Part shown: piece by piece, positions 43,500 to 52,333 of the stretch | Numbering within the stretch: position 1 is the stretch's first letter | Layout of the letters: each line of letters opens with the position of its first letter | Origin: Nannocystis exedens | GTDB lineage: Bacteria; Myxococcota_A; Polyangia; Nannocystales; Nannocystaceae | NCBI RefSeq assembly: GCF_002343915.1 | Contig: NZ_NETK01000002.1 | Location: 620,001-684,000, forward strand | DNA: 64,000 nucleotides | Direction: 5' to 3' | Program-made: the position numbers and the translations under genes | The notes under the pieces: generated by a model | Seen by the model: the letters and a program-made list of their open reading frames with translations, nothing else | The model's database searches: none | What the model was told of the DNA's origin: nothing

Positions 43500-43888
43500 C
43501 GGGCGGGACGATGCCACAGCGCGCTGACGCGCCGCGGGTTTCACGAAGTTAGACAACTCACCGCGGCGCGGACGCCCGCGGCCCGGGTGAGGGCTGGCGA
43601 CACCCGGGCGCGGCGCTCGAGGCCGGGCGATCGGCGGCGGCGATGAGCCTGGCGGAAGGGACAGGTTCGACGGGACGGGTCGGGGCGTCGGCCGACGCGG
43701 CGCGCCACCTGGCGGAAGGGACAGGTTACCGGGGGCGAGGGGGCCGGCCGCGAACTGGCAGCGCGGGCGCGACCGGCTCACGGCGCATGACGTCACGCGA
43801 GGCGGTGAGGACCGCTCCGGACGCCAGGTCCTCGGCGAGCGGTCCCCTGCGACGGGTGGTGGAGGAGGAACGCGCGCAGCTCCTGCGA
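43500..43888. other. About 390-bp intergenic region with a duplicated motif
   Basis: No supported gene. It holds the upstream regions of the divergent M13 peptidase and AraC-type regulator genes and two near-identical hairpin-motif copies (43647-43667 and 43707-43727). Confidence 0.5.
43647..43727. repeat. Two hairpin-motif copies exactly 60 bp apart
   Basis: GCCTGGCGGAAGGGACAGG (from 43647) and ACCTGGCGGAAGGGACAGG (from 43707) differ only at the first base over 21 bp, including the following TT. The intervening sequence is not obviously duplicated. Confidence 0.75.
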
Positions 43889-43894
43889 TATCCT
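43889..43894 (+). promoter_or_regulatory. Putative -10 box (TATCCT)
   Basis: TATCCT is followed by seven nt and ATG 43902. Here the spacer CGGGAGG could also look like a Shine-Dalgarno sequence, but it abuts the start codon and is too close to work normally. Confidence 0.35.
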
Positions 43895-43901
43895 CGGGAG
43901 G

Positions 43902-44900
43902 ATGGCCGAGCCGGGGGTGTGCATCCAGTCGGTGCGGGTCCCGCTGCTCGCGGCCGCGGCACGCACGGGGCGGCCGCTCGCCGAGCTCGCGCAGGACGTC
44001 CGGATCTCGCGGACGACTTTCGGCGACGCGACGGCCCGGGTGCCGCACTCGACGGCGTTCGCGGTGTGGGAAGCGATGGCGAGGGCGAGCGGAGATCCGG
44101 CGTTCGGCGTGTTCGCGGCGGAGCTGGTCGGAGCGGCGCCGTTCGACCTCGTCGACCTCGCGCTGGCCCACTGCGCGGACGTGGGGACGATGGGGCGACA
44201 GTTCCTGCGCTATCAGGCGCTGTACCACGAGGCCAACGACGCGTGGTTCGAGCTGCGCGGGGAGCGGGCGACGCTCGGCCATCGGCTCCGCGGCGAGCTG
44301 CCGCGCTCGCCTCACCTGGCGCAGTTCTTGTTGGCGGTGTGGACGACGAAGCTGCGCCGCGCGACCGGCCGGCGCGAACTGCTGACGGAGGTGCGGCTGC
44401 GCGACCCGGCGCCGCGTGACGCGGGACCGCTCGAGCGATCGTTCGCGGCGCCGCTGCGGTTCGGCGCCGTGGAGGACGCGCTGGTGTTCCCGCGCGCGGT
44501 GCTCGAGCTGCCAATGCAGGGCGCCGACGCGGGGCTGGCCGGCACGCTGCTGCCCCAGCTCGAGCACGAGCTGCGCGGCCGCGGGGGCGAGGCGGCGTTC
44601 GTCGCCGCGCTGCGAGGCCAGGTGCAGGCGCTGCTGGGCGAGGGCGAGGCGCTGGCGGAGTCGGTGGCCCGGGCGCTGGGGACGTCGGAGCGGACGATGC
44701 AGCGGCGGCTGCGACAGGCGGGCACGAGCTTCCGCGAGGTGGTCGACGCGGTCCGGCGCGAGACGGCCCTGGCCCGGCTCGGGCGGCGCGACGCGACGGT
44801 GACCGACATCGCGTTCATGCTCGGGTTCTCGGATCTGAGCGCGTTCAGCCGGGCGTTCCGCCGCTGGACGGGCGCGAGTCCGTCGGAGTACCGCGGCTAG
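43902..44900 (+). CDS. AraC-family transcriptional regulator with Arabinose_bd-type N-terminal domain
   Basis: The N-terminal half (about residues 15-200) matches the OruR/ArgR-type ligand domain of AraC regulators. The C-terminal half (about 235-332) has two helix-turn-helix units, VARALGTSERTMQRRLRQAGTSF and VTDIAFMLGFSDLSAFSRAFRRWTGASPSEYR, the latter being the family signature. 332 aa is typical. The ligand and targets are unknown; neighbours give no clear regulon. Its own -10-like box lies seven nt before the start. Confidence 0.9.
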   Translation: MAEPGVCIQSVRVPLLAAAARTGRPLAELAQDVRISRTTFGDATARVPHSTAFAVWEAMARASGDPAFGVFAAELVGAAPFDLVDLALAHCADVGTMGRQFLRYQALYHEANDAWFELRGERATLGHRLRGELPRSPHLAQFLLAVWTTKLRRATGRRELLTEVRLRDPAPRDAGPLERSFAAPLRFGAVEDALVFPRAVLELPMQGADAGLAGTLLPQLEHELRGRGGEAAFVAALRGQVQALLGEGEALAESVARALGTSERTMQRRLRQAGTSFREVVDAVRRETALARLGRRDATVTDIAFMLGFSDLSAFSRAFRRWTGASPSEYRG

Positions 44901-45121
44901 CGGCCGCGACCGGGGCGCTCCGGCCGTTCCTGCGCGCGGAGCCGACAGGTTCGCCGGGCGGAAGGAGGGGCATATCGGGCTCCCGGGGGACCGACGAAGC
45001 GGGGCGGGGGATCGGCGGGAGCTGCTCGAATGCTGCGGTCGCGGCACGAGTTGGCGCGTCCGGTTCGACGGTTGGCGCCGCCGGTCGGGCGTGCCGTCGG
45101 CCGGCCGGGCATGTTGGCGGC

Positions 45122-45610
45122 ATGACGAGCGAACGCGACGGTTTCTCGGGCCTGCTCTGGCTCTGCGTGCCGGTGTACGGCCTGCACATCATGGAAGAGC
45201 TGGCCTTCGGTTGGCTCGACTGGGCGCAGTCGGTCGGGATGATGTTCCCCGGCTGGTCGACCTTCTATGTCACCAACGCGGTGGTGATCGTCATCGGCGT
45301 GACGGCGGCGGCGCTCGGCTGGCGGATGCCGGCGTGCGCCCTGGCGTTCCCCGCGTTGATGGTGATCAACGCGCTGCTGTTCCACCTGCTGCCGTCGCTG
45401 ACCGGCGGGCGCCCCAACCCCGGGTGCATCAGCGCGATGGTGTTCTTCCTGCCGATCGCGGCGCTGACCCTCCGCGACGCGTGGCGGGCCGGGGTGCGCG
45501 CGTGGCAGACCTACGCGGCGGCCGCGCTGATCGCCGGCGTCCTGCAGCTGTGGCCGGTGCTGCTGCTGAAGCTGTCGCCGCTGCTGGCGGCCGGACCGGC
45601 GCAGCGGTGA
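45122..45610 (+). CDS. HXXEE-domain integral membrane protein (162 aa)
   Basis: Five hydrophobic helices are predicted. The HIMEE motif (about residues 22-26) near the end of the first helix and NALLFHLLPSL (about 80-90) in the third match the conserved H-x-x-E-E and N-x-x-x-x-H positions of the HXXEE family. Function unknown, although the conserved polar residues suggest a metal-dependent membrane enzyme. Followed directly by a chain of hairpin half-sites. Confidence 0.75.
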   Translation: MTSERDGFSGLLWLCVPVYGLHIMEELAFGWLDWAQSVGMMFPGWSTFYVTNAVVIVIGVTAAALGWRMPACALAFPALMVINALLFHLLPSLTGGRPNPGCISAMVFFLPIAALTLRDAWRAGVRAWQTYAAAALIAGVLQLWPVLLLKLSPLLAAGPAQR

Positions 45611-45624
45611 GGCCCCGGGCCGGC

Positions 45625-45730
45625 ACCTGGCCGAAGAGACAGGCCCGGGCGCGAGGCCGCCGCGCGCTCAGGCCTGGTCGGGAGGACATGGCGAAAGAGA
45701 CAGGTCTTTCGCCTGACCGAAGGGACAGGC
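45625..45730. repeat. Array of hairpin half-sites, regularly chained
   Basis: One complete copy is at 45625-45644 (ACCTGGCC-GAAG-AGACAGGC). From 45673 to 45730, half-sites alternate in orientation with three- to four-nt spacers: CCTGGTC, GGACATGGC, GAGACAGGTC, GCCTGACC and GGGACAGGC, separated by GGGA-type, GAAA, TTTC and GAA. Each half-site can pair with the one before or after it. The array fills the gap between the convergent HXXEE and dehydrogenase genes. Confidence 0.75.
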
Positions 45731-47032
45731 TCAGTCGGCCCAGCCGTCGGCGACGAGGCCGGCGATGATCGCCCGCGCGCGGTGGCCCCAGATCGGGTGC
45801 GGCTCGGTGGCGAGGGCGTCGGCGAGGCGGTTGGCGGCGGCCGCGGAGGTGATGTTCTCGCGCTCGGCCAGCTCGAGCGCGCGGCGGGTGACGACGAAGA
45901 CGGCGTTGTCCCAGTCGCGGCCGTAGTGGCGCTCGATCGCGGCGTCGTGCGGGACCTTGCCGTACTGCTCGTTGGCGCAGTAGACGATGCCCATGCGGTT
46001 GCACAGGAAGTCGGGCACGTAGACGATGCCGCGCGCGCGCAGGGCCTCGCCGTCGCGCACGTCGTCGAGGAGCTGGTTGTTGGCGGCGCCGCAGACGATG
46101 CGGGCCTGGATGCCGGGGATCGTGTCGGGGTTGAGGACGCCGCCGAGAGCGTTGGGCGCGAGGATGTCGCACGGCTCGGCGAGGATCCGGTTGTCGCCCG
46201 GCTCGGCCGGGACGACGGTGAGCGGGGCGCCGGCGAACTCCCGCTCGAGCTGCTCGCGCCGCGCGGGCGAGAGCTCGCTGGCGAGGATCGAGCCGACGCC
46301 GCGCTGCACGAGCTCGCCGATCATCGCCGCGCCGACGTTGCCGGTGCCCTGCATGACGATCTTCTTGCCGGCGAGGGCGCCGAGGCCGAGGTGCGCCAGG
46401 GCGCCCTCCATCGCGCACACGACCCCCTTGGCGGTCGCGGGCGAGGGGTTGCCGGCGCCGCCGAGGGCCGGCGGGATGCAGGTGACGAAGCGGGTGCCGC
46501 GATGGACGACGGCCATGTCCGCGGGGCCGGTGCCGGCGTCCTCGGCGGTGATGTAGCAGCCGCGCAGGCTGGCGACGAAGCCGGCGTATTCGGTGTAGAG
46601 GCGCTCGCGGAAGCCGACGTCGTGATAGGGATGGTCGATGTGGCGGGCGATGAGGCCCTTGCCGCCGCCCCACCACAGGCCGGCGAGGGCGCTCTTGCGG
46701 GTCATGCCGTGCGACAGGCGCAGGCCGTCGCTGAGGAAGCTGGCGAGGTCGCCGTACGGCCAGTAACGCAGGCCGCCCTGACCCTGGCCGCGCGTGGTGT
46801 TGTGGACGAAGGCGCCGAACAGCGCGCCCGTGGTCGCGCCGACCTCGAGGAAGACTCCTTCGTGGCGGTGATAGTCGCGGGTGTCGCCGAGGAGGTGAGT
46901 CGCGATCTCCGCCAGCTCGGGGTGCGAGCTGCGGACGACGCCGTTGTCGTGGACGAAGTAGGCGCGGCGGCGGCCGAGCGAGGTGAGGTGCGCTGCGAAT
47001 GCTTCTGGGCTGAGGTCGACGAGGCGCGTCAT
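45731..47032 (-). CDS. Glu/Leu/Phe/Val-type amino-acid dehydrogenase family protein
   Basis: Oxidative deaminase fold. The N-terminal half has KGGLRYWPYG-like GQGGLRYWPYGDLASF, the catalytic-lysine region GLWWGGGKGLI, and TAEDAGTGPADM. The Rossmann half has VMQGTGNVGAAMIGEL, and PCDILAPNALGGVLN and CGAANNQLL follow the family closely. At 433 aa it is slightly longer than leucine dehydrogenase. The substrate cannot be fixed. ATG 47032 is chosen; a TAAAGT box lies ten nt upstream. Confidence 0.88.
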   Translation of the reverse strand: MTRLVDLSPEAFAAHLTSLGRRRAYFVHDNGVVRSSHPELAEIATHLLGDTRDYHRHEGVFLEVGATTGALFGAFVHNTTRGQGQGGLRYWPYGDLASFLSDGLRLSHGMTRKSALAGLWWGGGKGLIARHIDHPYHDVGFRERLYTEYAGFVASLRGCYITAEDAGTGPADMAVVHRGTRFVTCIPPALGGAGNPSPATAKGVVCAMEGALAHLGLGALAGKKIVMQGTGNVGAAMIGELVQRGVGSILASELSPARREQLEREFAGAPLTVVPAEPGDNRILAEPCDILAPNALGGVLNPDTIPGIQARIVCGAANNQLLDDVRDGEALRARGIVYVPDFLCNRMGIVYCANEQYGKVPHDAAIERHYGRDWDNAVFVVTRRALELAERENITSAAAANRLADALATEPHPIWGHRARAIIAGLVADGWAD

Positions 47033-47290
47033 GACTGCGCCGACTTTAGCCGCCGCCCCGAGGCCGGCGAGGACGCCGGGGCCGTGAGGGCTCGCACCGT
47101 CGCCGGGCGCGCGCACGCGTCAGGTGAAGACGGGCACAGCGACGTGGTGGATGCCGCGCTCGGTCGTCCTCGGCGATCGCGTTCGTCGCGGCGACAGTGC
47201 GCGCGGGGCCGCGACGGCGAGGACGAGGCTGCAGGGAACGGGCCCACAGCGGGCGCGGCGAGGGCGATGCGCGAGGGTTTGCGCGCCCCC

Positions 47291-48499
47291 TCAGCCGGCG
47301 CCGCGCGGGGCGAGGTTGATCAGGCTGAGGCCCTTGACGCCGGTGTCCTTGTTGAGGGTGCCGTCGAGCTCGGCGTAGCGCAGCATGGGGTTGCGCGAGC
47401 GGTTCTTGCGATCGCCGAGGCGGGTCCGATAGTCGGACAGCGGCTGGACCTGGTAGGCCCACAGTTGATCGGCGTGGACCCACTTCTTGCTGTAGATGGT
47501 GCGCAGGACCAGCGACTCCTCGTCGCCGACGAGGGCCTCGACGTTGGCGACGAACTGCTTGTTGTAGTCGAAGTACTCCTCGGCGTTGCTGAAGTAGACG
47601 ACGCGCACCGGCAGGTTCAGCGCCCGGGCGGCGGCGCCGACCGATTGCAGCGAGTTGGGCCCGGTGAGGTCGCCGCCCATCATGCGCACGCGATCGGCGA
47701 GGAACATGTCGCGGATGTACTGGTACATCTCGGGGTTCGACATCCACGTTGTCGGCCGGTCGCCCTGGTGGCGCCGGTAGACGCGGTCGAGGTGGATGTA
47801 GACGGTCTCTCGCGCCGCCTTGTAGAGCCGGACGATGCGCTTGCGATCGGCCTCGGGCAGGCCGGCGTAGGCGGCCTCGAGGATCTTGACGCTCTCGTCG
47901 ACGGCGCCCGCGGTCCAGCGATCGAACAGGGTCTTGGGATCGGGCGAGGCCTCGATCAGGGCCTCGTAGCAGCGGTGGAGGTCGACGACGCTCCGATCGA
48001 TGTCGAGGAGGAACATCAGCTCGCTGCCGGCCGCGGCCGCGAGCGTGTAGTTCTGATCGGAGCCGACGCCGACGTACACGCCGCCCTTGCCGGCGACGTA
48101 CGGGAAGAACACGTCGTGCCGGACCTCGTTGCTCTTCATGTAGTGGATCGGCGTCTCGATGAGGCTGTCCTCGGGGCCAGCCAACATCGTCGCCCGCTGT
48201 TCGGCGGTCAGCGGGGCGGTGCCGCCGGCGCCGGCGGGGGAGCTGGGCGGGGGATCCGCCGCGGGGGCGGCGGGCGCCGGCGCAGGGGCGGGCGCAGGCG
48301 GGGCAGGCGTCGGCTCCGGTGCCGGGCTGGTCCCCGCCGACAGCGATTGATGAGCGCTGGCCGACGGCGCAGCTTCGGTCGGGGGGCGGCCGCCGCACGC
48401 GAATGCGAGCGCGAGGCCGAGAGCGCACACGGGCGACGACCAGCGCTGAAATCCGCGGGGGAGGCGAGGCAAATTGCGGGGGCGCGGCGAGACCGGCAT
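47291..48499 (-). CDS. Lipoprotein with Pro/Ala linker and methyltransferase-like core (402 aa)
   Basis: A lipobox (LAFACG, Cys about 36) follows a long positively charged N-region; a Pro/Ala linker (about 45-95) comes next. The domain contains GGVYVGVGSDQNYTLAAAAGSELMFLLDIDRSVVDLH, which looks like motifs I-II of a SAM-dependent methyltransferase. Later it has WMSNPEMYQYIRDMFLADRVRMMGGDLTGPNSLQ and VRVVYFSNAEEYFDY. It resembles a lipoprotein family I recall from Leptospira, but this is tentative. TAGGCT lies seven nt before ATG 48499; ATG 48529 is an alternative. Confidence 0.7.
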   Translation of the reverse strand: MPVSPRPRNLPRLPRGFQRWSSPVCALGLALAFACGGRPPTEAAPSASAHQSLSAGTSPAPEPTPAPPAPAPAPAPAAPAADPPPSSPAGAGGTAPLTAEQRATMLAGPEDSLIETPIHYMKSNEVRHDVFFPYVAGKGGVYVGVGSDQNYTLAAAAGSELMFLLDIDRSVVDLHRCYEALIEASPDPKTLFDRWTAGAVDESVKILEAAYAGLPEADRKRIVRLYKAARETVYIHLDRVYRRHQGDRPTTWMSNPEMYQYIRDMFLADRVRMMGGDLTGPNSLQSVGAAARALNLPVRVVYFSNAEEYFDYNKQFVANVEALVGDEESLVLRTIYSKKWVHADQLWAYQVQPLSDYRTRLGDRKNRSRNPMLRYAELDGTLNKDTGVKGLSLINLAPRGAG

Positions 48500-48506
48500 C
48501 AGCGAG

Positions 48507-48512
48507 AGCCTA
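48507..48512 (-). promoter_or_regulatory. Putative -10 box (TAGGCT), leaderless promoter
   Basis: Minus-strand TAGGCT is seven nt before ATG 48499 with no Shine-Dalgarno sequence, matching the recurrent TANNNT spacing and supporting this start. Confidence 0.4.
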
Positions 48513-48747
48513 TGCCACAAGCCCGGCATGATTGGGAAATTGGTGCTTGTCAGTTCGGGTCGGAAGGAATACACATGCGGTCGCGCGGGTAGGTCCCGCG
48601 CCGCCGCACGTGCCGCGGGTCCGCGGATTGTCCCGGATCCACACGTGGAGCCACCGCGGAGCACCGCGGAGCCCCGCTCCTCTGCAGACCGGCCGTCGCG
48701 TGCGACCCGAGCGGCCGCGCGCGGCCGCCCCCGCGAGAGCAGCACGC

Positions 48748-49509
48748 ATGACCACGCACGAATCGAATTCCAGTCGCAGCGTGACCATCCGCGCCGAGAA
48801 CCTGTCGAAGATCTACGGCGACTTCGCGGCCCTGCACAGCGTCACCTTCGAGGTGCGCAAGGGCACCGTCGCCGCGTTCCTCGGCCCCAACGGCGCCGGC
48901 AAGTCGACGACGATGAAGATCTTGACCGGCTACCTCGCGCCGACGTCCGGCAGCGCCAGGGTCCTCGGCTTCGACCCGACGCACCCGGACCAGCGCATCG
49001 AAATGGCCCAGCGCCTCGGTTACCTGCCCGAGAACGGGCCGCTCTACGCCGACATGACGCCGCGCGAGACGCTCGAGTTCGTCGGCAAGGTCCGCGGGCT
49101 CGGCAACGGCCTCAAGTCGGCGATCGAGCGCGTGACCCGCCAGTGTGCCATCGGCGAGGTGTTCGACAAGCCGGTCGGCAAGCTGTCGAAGGGCTTCCGC
49201 CAGCGCGTCGGCATGGCCCAGGCGCTGCTGCACGACCCCGAGGTGCTGATCCTCGACGAGCCGACCAGCGGCCTCGATCCGCTGCAGATCCGCGACGTCC
49301 GCGAGCTCATCCGCGAGCTCGGGCGGACCAAGACGATCCTGCTGTCGACGCACATCCTGCAGGAGGTCGAGGCGGTGGCCAGCGAGGTCATCGTCGTCGG
49401 CGAGGGCCGGCTGGTGTTCTCCGGCACGCTCGACGAGCTGCGCGCCGGCAGCTCGGTCGAGCAGCGCTTCTACGCGCTGATGGACAAGCGGCGCAAGGAG
49501 GCCGCGTAG
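48748..49509 (+). CDS. ABC transporter ATP-binding protein, GldA-like
   Basis: Powers the membrane complex encoded downstream. Walker A GPNGAGKST (about residues 43-51), signature LSKGFRQRVGMAQALL, Walker B VLILDEPTSGLDP and the H-loop STHILQE are all present. 253 aa is typical of GldA/CcmA-type subunits. It is the first gene of a four-gene operon; the next ATG follows after 2 nt. Confidence 0.93.
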   Translation: MTTHESNSSRSVTIRAENLSKIYGDFAALHSVTFEVRKGTVAAFLGPNGAGKSTTMKILTGYLAPTSGSARVLGFDPTHPDQRIEMAQRLGYLPENGPLYADMTPRETLEFVGKVRGLGNGLKSAIERVTRQCAIGEVFDKPVGKLSKGFRQRVGMAQALLHDPEVLILDEPTSGLDPLQIRDVRELIRELGRTKTILLSTHILQEVEAVASEVIVVGEGRLVFSGTLDELRAGSSVEQRFYALMDKRRKEAA

Positions 49510-49511
49510 TC

Positions 49512-50378
49512 ATGGCGACGACGTCTTCGAAGGACGTGATCTTCGGCATCGCCGGCAAGGAGCTGCGCAGCTTCCTCGGCAACCCGACCGGTTACGTGTT
49601 CCTCACGCTGTTCATCGCCCTGTGCGCCGGGGCGGCGTTCTGGCCGCGCGAGTTCTTCGACCGCAACCTCGCGGACCTGGCGACGCTCAACCGGCAGATG
49701 CCGCTGATCCTGATGCTGTTCGTGCCGGCGATCACGATGACGCTGTGGGCCGACGAGCGCCGCGCGGGCACGGACGAACTGCTGCTGACGCTGCCGGTGC
49801 GCGACACCGAGGTCGTGCTCGGCAAGTTCCTCGGCGCCGTCGGCGTGCTGTCGATCGGTCTGGCGTTCAGCCTGGCCAACGTCGCGGTGCTGGCCTACCT
49901 CGGCGAGCCCGACGTCGGCCTGATGTTCTCGACGTTCCTCGGCTACTGGCTGATGGGCACCCTGTTCGTGGCGGTCGGCATGATCGGCTCGCTGCTGACG
50001 ACCAACGTCACGGTCGCGTTCGTGCTCGGCGTGCTCGGCTGCGCCGCGTTCGCGCTGGCCCAGTCGGTCGCGATCGGCGGCGGCGTCATCGGCGTCGCGC
50101 TGCTCGCGGGGCTGGCTTCGCTCGGCTGGCTGGTCGCGTTCGGCTCCGGCATCCACGCCGGCTACGCGGCGCTGGTCGGCGCGTTCGTCGGCGTGGTGCT
50201 GTGGCTCGGCGACGTCGTGCCCGGCTTCACCGGCCTGTTCGCCGCCTTCGACGCGCCGTCGCACTTCGCCAGCTTCGGCGAGGGCGTCATCCGCCTCGGC
50301 GACGTCGTGTTCTTCGCCGGCGGCACCGCCGTCGCGCTCTATCTCTGCGGTCTTCTGCTGTCCCGGAGGCACTGGTGA
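49512..50378 (+). CDS. ABC transporter permease, GldF/ABC-2 type
   Basis: Six hydrophobic helices over 288 aa; the N-terminal IAGKELRSFLGNPTGYVFLTLFIAL and the later TLWADERRAGTDELLLTLPVRDTEVVLGKFLG block are hallmarks of the ABC-2 permeases that go with Gldg-family proteins. It lies 2 nt after the ATPase gene and its TGA overlaps the next ATG, so all are coupled. The substrate is unknown; related systems are needed for gliding in Bacteroidetes. Confidence 0.9.
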   Translation: MATTSSKDVIFGIAGKELRSFLGNPTGYVFLTLFIALCAGAAFWPREFFDRNLADLATLNRQMPLILMLFVPAITMTLWADERRAGTDELLLTLPVRDTEVVLGKFLGAVGVLSIGLAFSLANVAVLAYLGEPDVGLMFSTFLGYWLMGTLFVAVGMIGSLLTTNVTVAFVLGVLGCAAFALAQSVAIGGGVIGVALLAGLASLGWLVAFGSGIHAGYAALVGAFVGVVLWLGDVVPGFTGLFAAFDAPSHFASFGEGVIRLGDVVFFAGGTAVALYLCGLLLSRRHW

Positions 50379-52333
50379 TGCACCCGCGCGTCCATCGCTT
50401 CATCCGCTTCGCGTCGATCGCCGTCACGGCGGTCTCGCTGACTTACATGGCCCAGCGCGCCAACGTGCGCGCCGACGTCACCGCCGAGAAGCTCAACCAG
50501 GTCACCTCGGCCACCCGCGACCTCATCGACGCCGTCACGCCCGAGCGGCCGGTGGCGATCCACGCGTTCGTGTCGCGCGAGGTGCCGCGCGACTACGTGA
50601 CCGTGCGCGCCCGCCTGCTGTCGGTGCTGCGCGAGATGGAGGCCCGCGGCAAGGAGGGCCTCACGGTGCGCATCGTCGAGCCGTCGTCGTTCTCCGACGA
50701 GGCGGTCGAGGCCGAGGAGAAGTACGGCATCCGCCCGCAGGTGGTCGCCAACCGCGACGGCGACCGCGTGCAGGAGATGCAGGTGTTCCTCGGCGTGGCC
50801 GTCACCAGCGGGCCGCACGAGCAGACGATCCCCTTCATCGACCGCGGCATGTCGCCCGAGTACGAGCTGGTCCGGGCGCTGCGCACGGTCACGCAGGAGA
50901 AGAAGAAGGTCGTCGGGGTGCTGCGCACCGACGCGACCATCATGGGCAACTTCGACCTGCAGGCGCGCAAGCAGCAGCCGGCCTGGCGCGTCATCGGCGA
51001 GCTCAAGAAGCAGTACGAGGTCCGCAGCCTCAACCCCGGCGCCGAGATCCCGAAGGACGTCGACGTGCTGCTGGTGCCGCAGATGAGCAGCATGACCACG
51101 GCGCAGCTCGAGCACCTCAAGAAGTACATCGACGAGGGCCGCCCGGCGCTGCTGACCGTCGACCCGATGCCGCTGTTCGACATGCGCCTGTCGCCGAGCG
51201 AGCCGATGCTGCCGCCCCCGGGCCAGAACCAGGGGATGATGTTCGGCATGCAGGAGCAGGGCGAGCCGAAGGGCGACTACCTCGGGTTCCTGCAGAAGAT
51301 CGGCGTCAACTGGGAGTCGGACAAGATCGTGTTCGACACCGACAACCCGCACCCGCGCTTCGCCGGCAGCCCGCCGCAGGTGGTGTTCGTGACCGAGCGG
51401 CCCGACGGCACCAAGCCGTTCAACGGCCAGGATCCGGTCGTGTCCGGCATCAACGAGGTCGTGGTCCTGTTCGGCGGCTCGATCAAGCCGGCGGCCGGGT
51501 TCGAGTCGCAGTTCGTGCCGCTGCTTCAGACCGGCACCAGGGGCGGCTACAACAAGTTCGAGGAGATGACCGAGCGGCACATGCTGTTCGGGCTCCAGGG
51601 CCCGATCCTGCCGCGCCAGCGGACGATGACGGGCGCGAGCGAGGTCATCGCCGCGCACATCACCGCCGGCGAGACGTCGGGCGAGGCCGCGAGCAAGGGC
51701 AAGAACGTGATCGTGGTCGCCGACCTCGACATCTTCGGCGACCAGTTCTTCGTCCTCAACGAGCGCGGCGGCGACCTCGACGGCGACGGCATCGACGACC
51801 TGCGGTTCGACAACGTCACCTTCCTGCTCAACGCGATCGACACGCTGACCGGCGACGCCGGCCTGGTCGAGCTGCGCGGGCGCAAGGCGCAGTACCGCCG
51901 CATGACGACGATGGACGCGCTGACGAAGGAGGCCGACGACAAGCGCAACGCCGAGATCGAGGCCGCCAACGCCAAGGCCGAGGCCGAGCTCAAGGCCGCC
52001 CAGGAGGCGCTCGACGCCGCGGTCAAGAAGATTCAGGACGACGCGTCGCTCGACGAGACGACCAAGGCCGTCCTGCTGAAGAGCCGCGAGGAGGCCGAGA
52101 ACCGGCGCCTGGCGGCCAAGCGCGAGACGATCGAGCGCGACAAGGCGCGCGCGCTCAAGGCCACCGAGAACGAGCGCGACAAGGCGGTCGAGTCGGTGCG
52201 CGCGAAGGTCCGCCTGCTGGCCAGCACGACGCCGCTGCTGCTGCCGATCGTGCTGGGCTTCGGCGTGTGGCTGCGCAAGCGCGGCCGCGAGGCCGAGTCG
52301 ATCCCGAGCTCCCGGAAGCGAGGTGCCGCATGA
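50378..52333 (+). CDS. Gldg-family ABC transporter substrate-handling protein (651 aa)
   Basis: One helix at the N-terminus (about residues 8-24) and one near the C-terminus (about 617-632) flank a large extracytoplasmic ABC_transp_aux (GldG/IFT52-like) domain. That domain has the DVLLVPQMSSMTTAQLEHLKKYIDEGRPALLTVDPMP block. A charged coiled coil (about 525-610, AEAELKAAQEALDAAVKKIQ) precedes the last helix. The stop overlaps the ATG of the DUF4340 gene. It is assumed to act with the ATPase and permease at the inner membrane. Confidence 0.9.
   Translation: MHPRVHRFIRFASIAVTAVSLTYMAQRANVRADVTAEKLNQVTSATRDLIDAVTPERPVAIHAFVSREVPRDYVTVRARLLSVLREMEARGKEGLTVRIVEPSSFSDEAVEAEEKYGIRPQVVANRDGDRVQEMQVFLGVAVTSGPHEQTIPFIDRGMSPEYELVRALRTVTQEKKKVVGVLRTDATIMGNFDLQARKQQPAWRVIGELKKQYEVRSLNPGAEIPKDVDVLLVPQMSSMTTAQLEHLKKYIDEGRPALLTVDPMPLFDMRLSPSEPMLPPPGQNQGMMFGMQEQGEPKGDYLGFLQKIGVNWESDKIVFDTDNPHPRFAGSPPQVVFVTERPDGTKPFNGQDPVVSGINEVVVLFGGSIKPAAGFESQFVPLLQTGTRGGYNKFEEMTERHMLFGLQGPILPRQRTMTGASEVIAAHITAGETSGEAASKGKNVIVVADLDIFGDQFFVLNERGGDLDGDGIDDLRFDNVTFLLNAIDTLTGDAGLVELRGRKAQYRRMTTMDALTKEADDKRNAEIEAANAKAEAELKAAQEALDAAVKKIQDDASLDETTKAVLLKSREEAENRRLAAKRETIERDKARALKATENERDKAVESVRAKVRLLASTTPLLLPIVLGFGVWLRKRGREAESIPSSRKRGAA

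Noticed and set aside
43643-44419. A plus-strand frame starting at the first motif copy before the AraC gene
   Set aside because: It runs out of frame through the AraC-type gene and has no recognisable sequence of its own.
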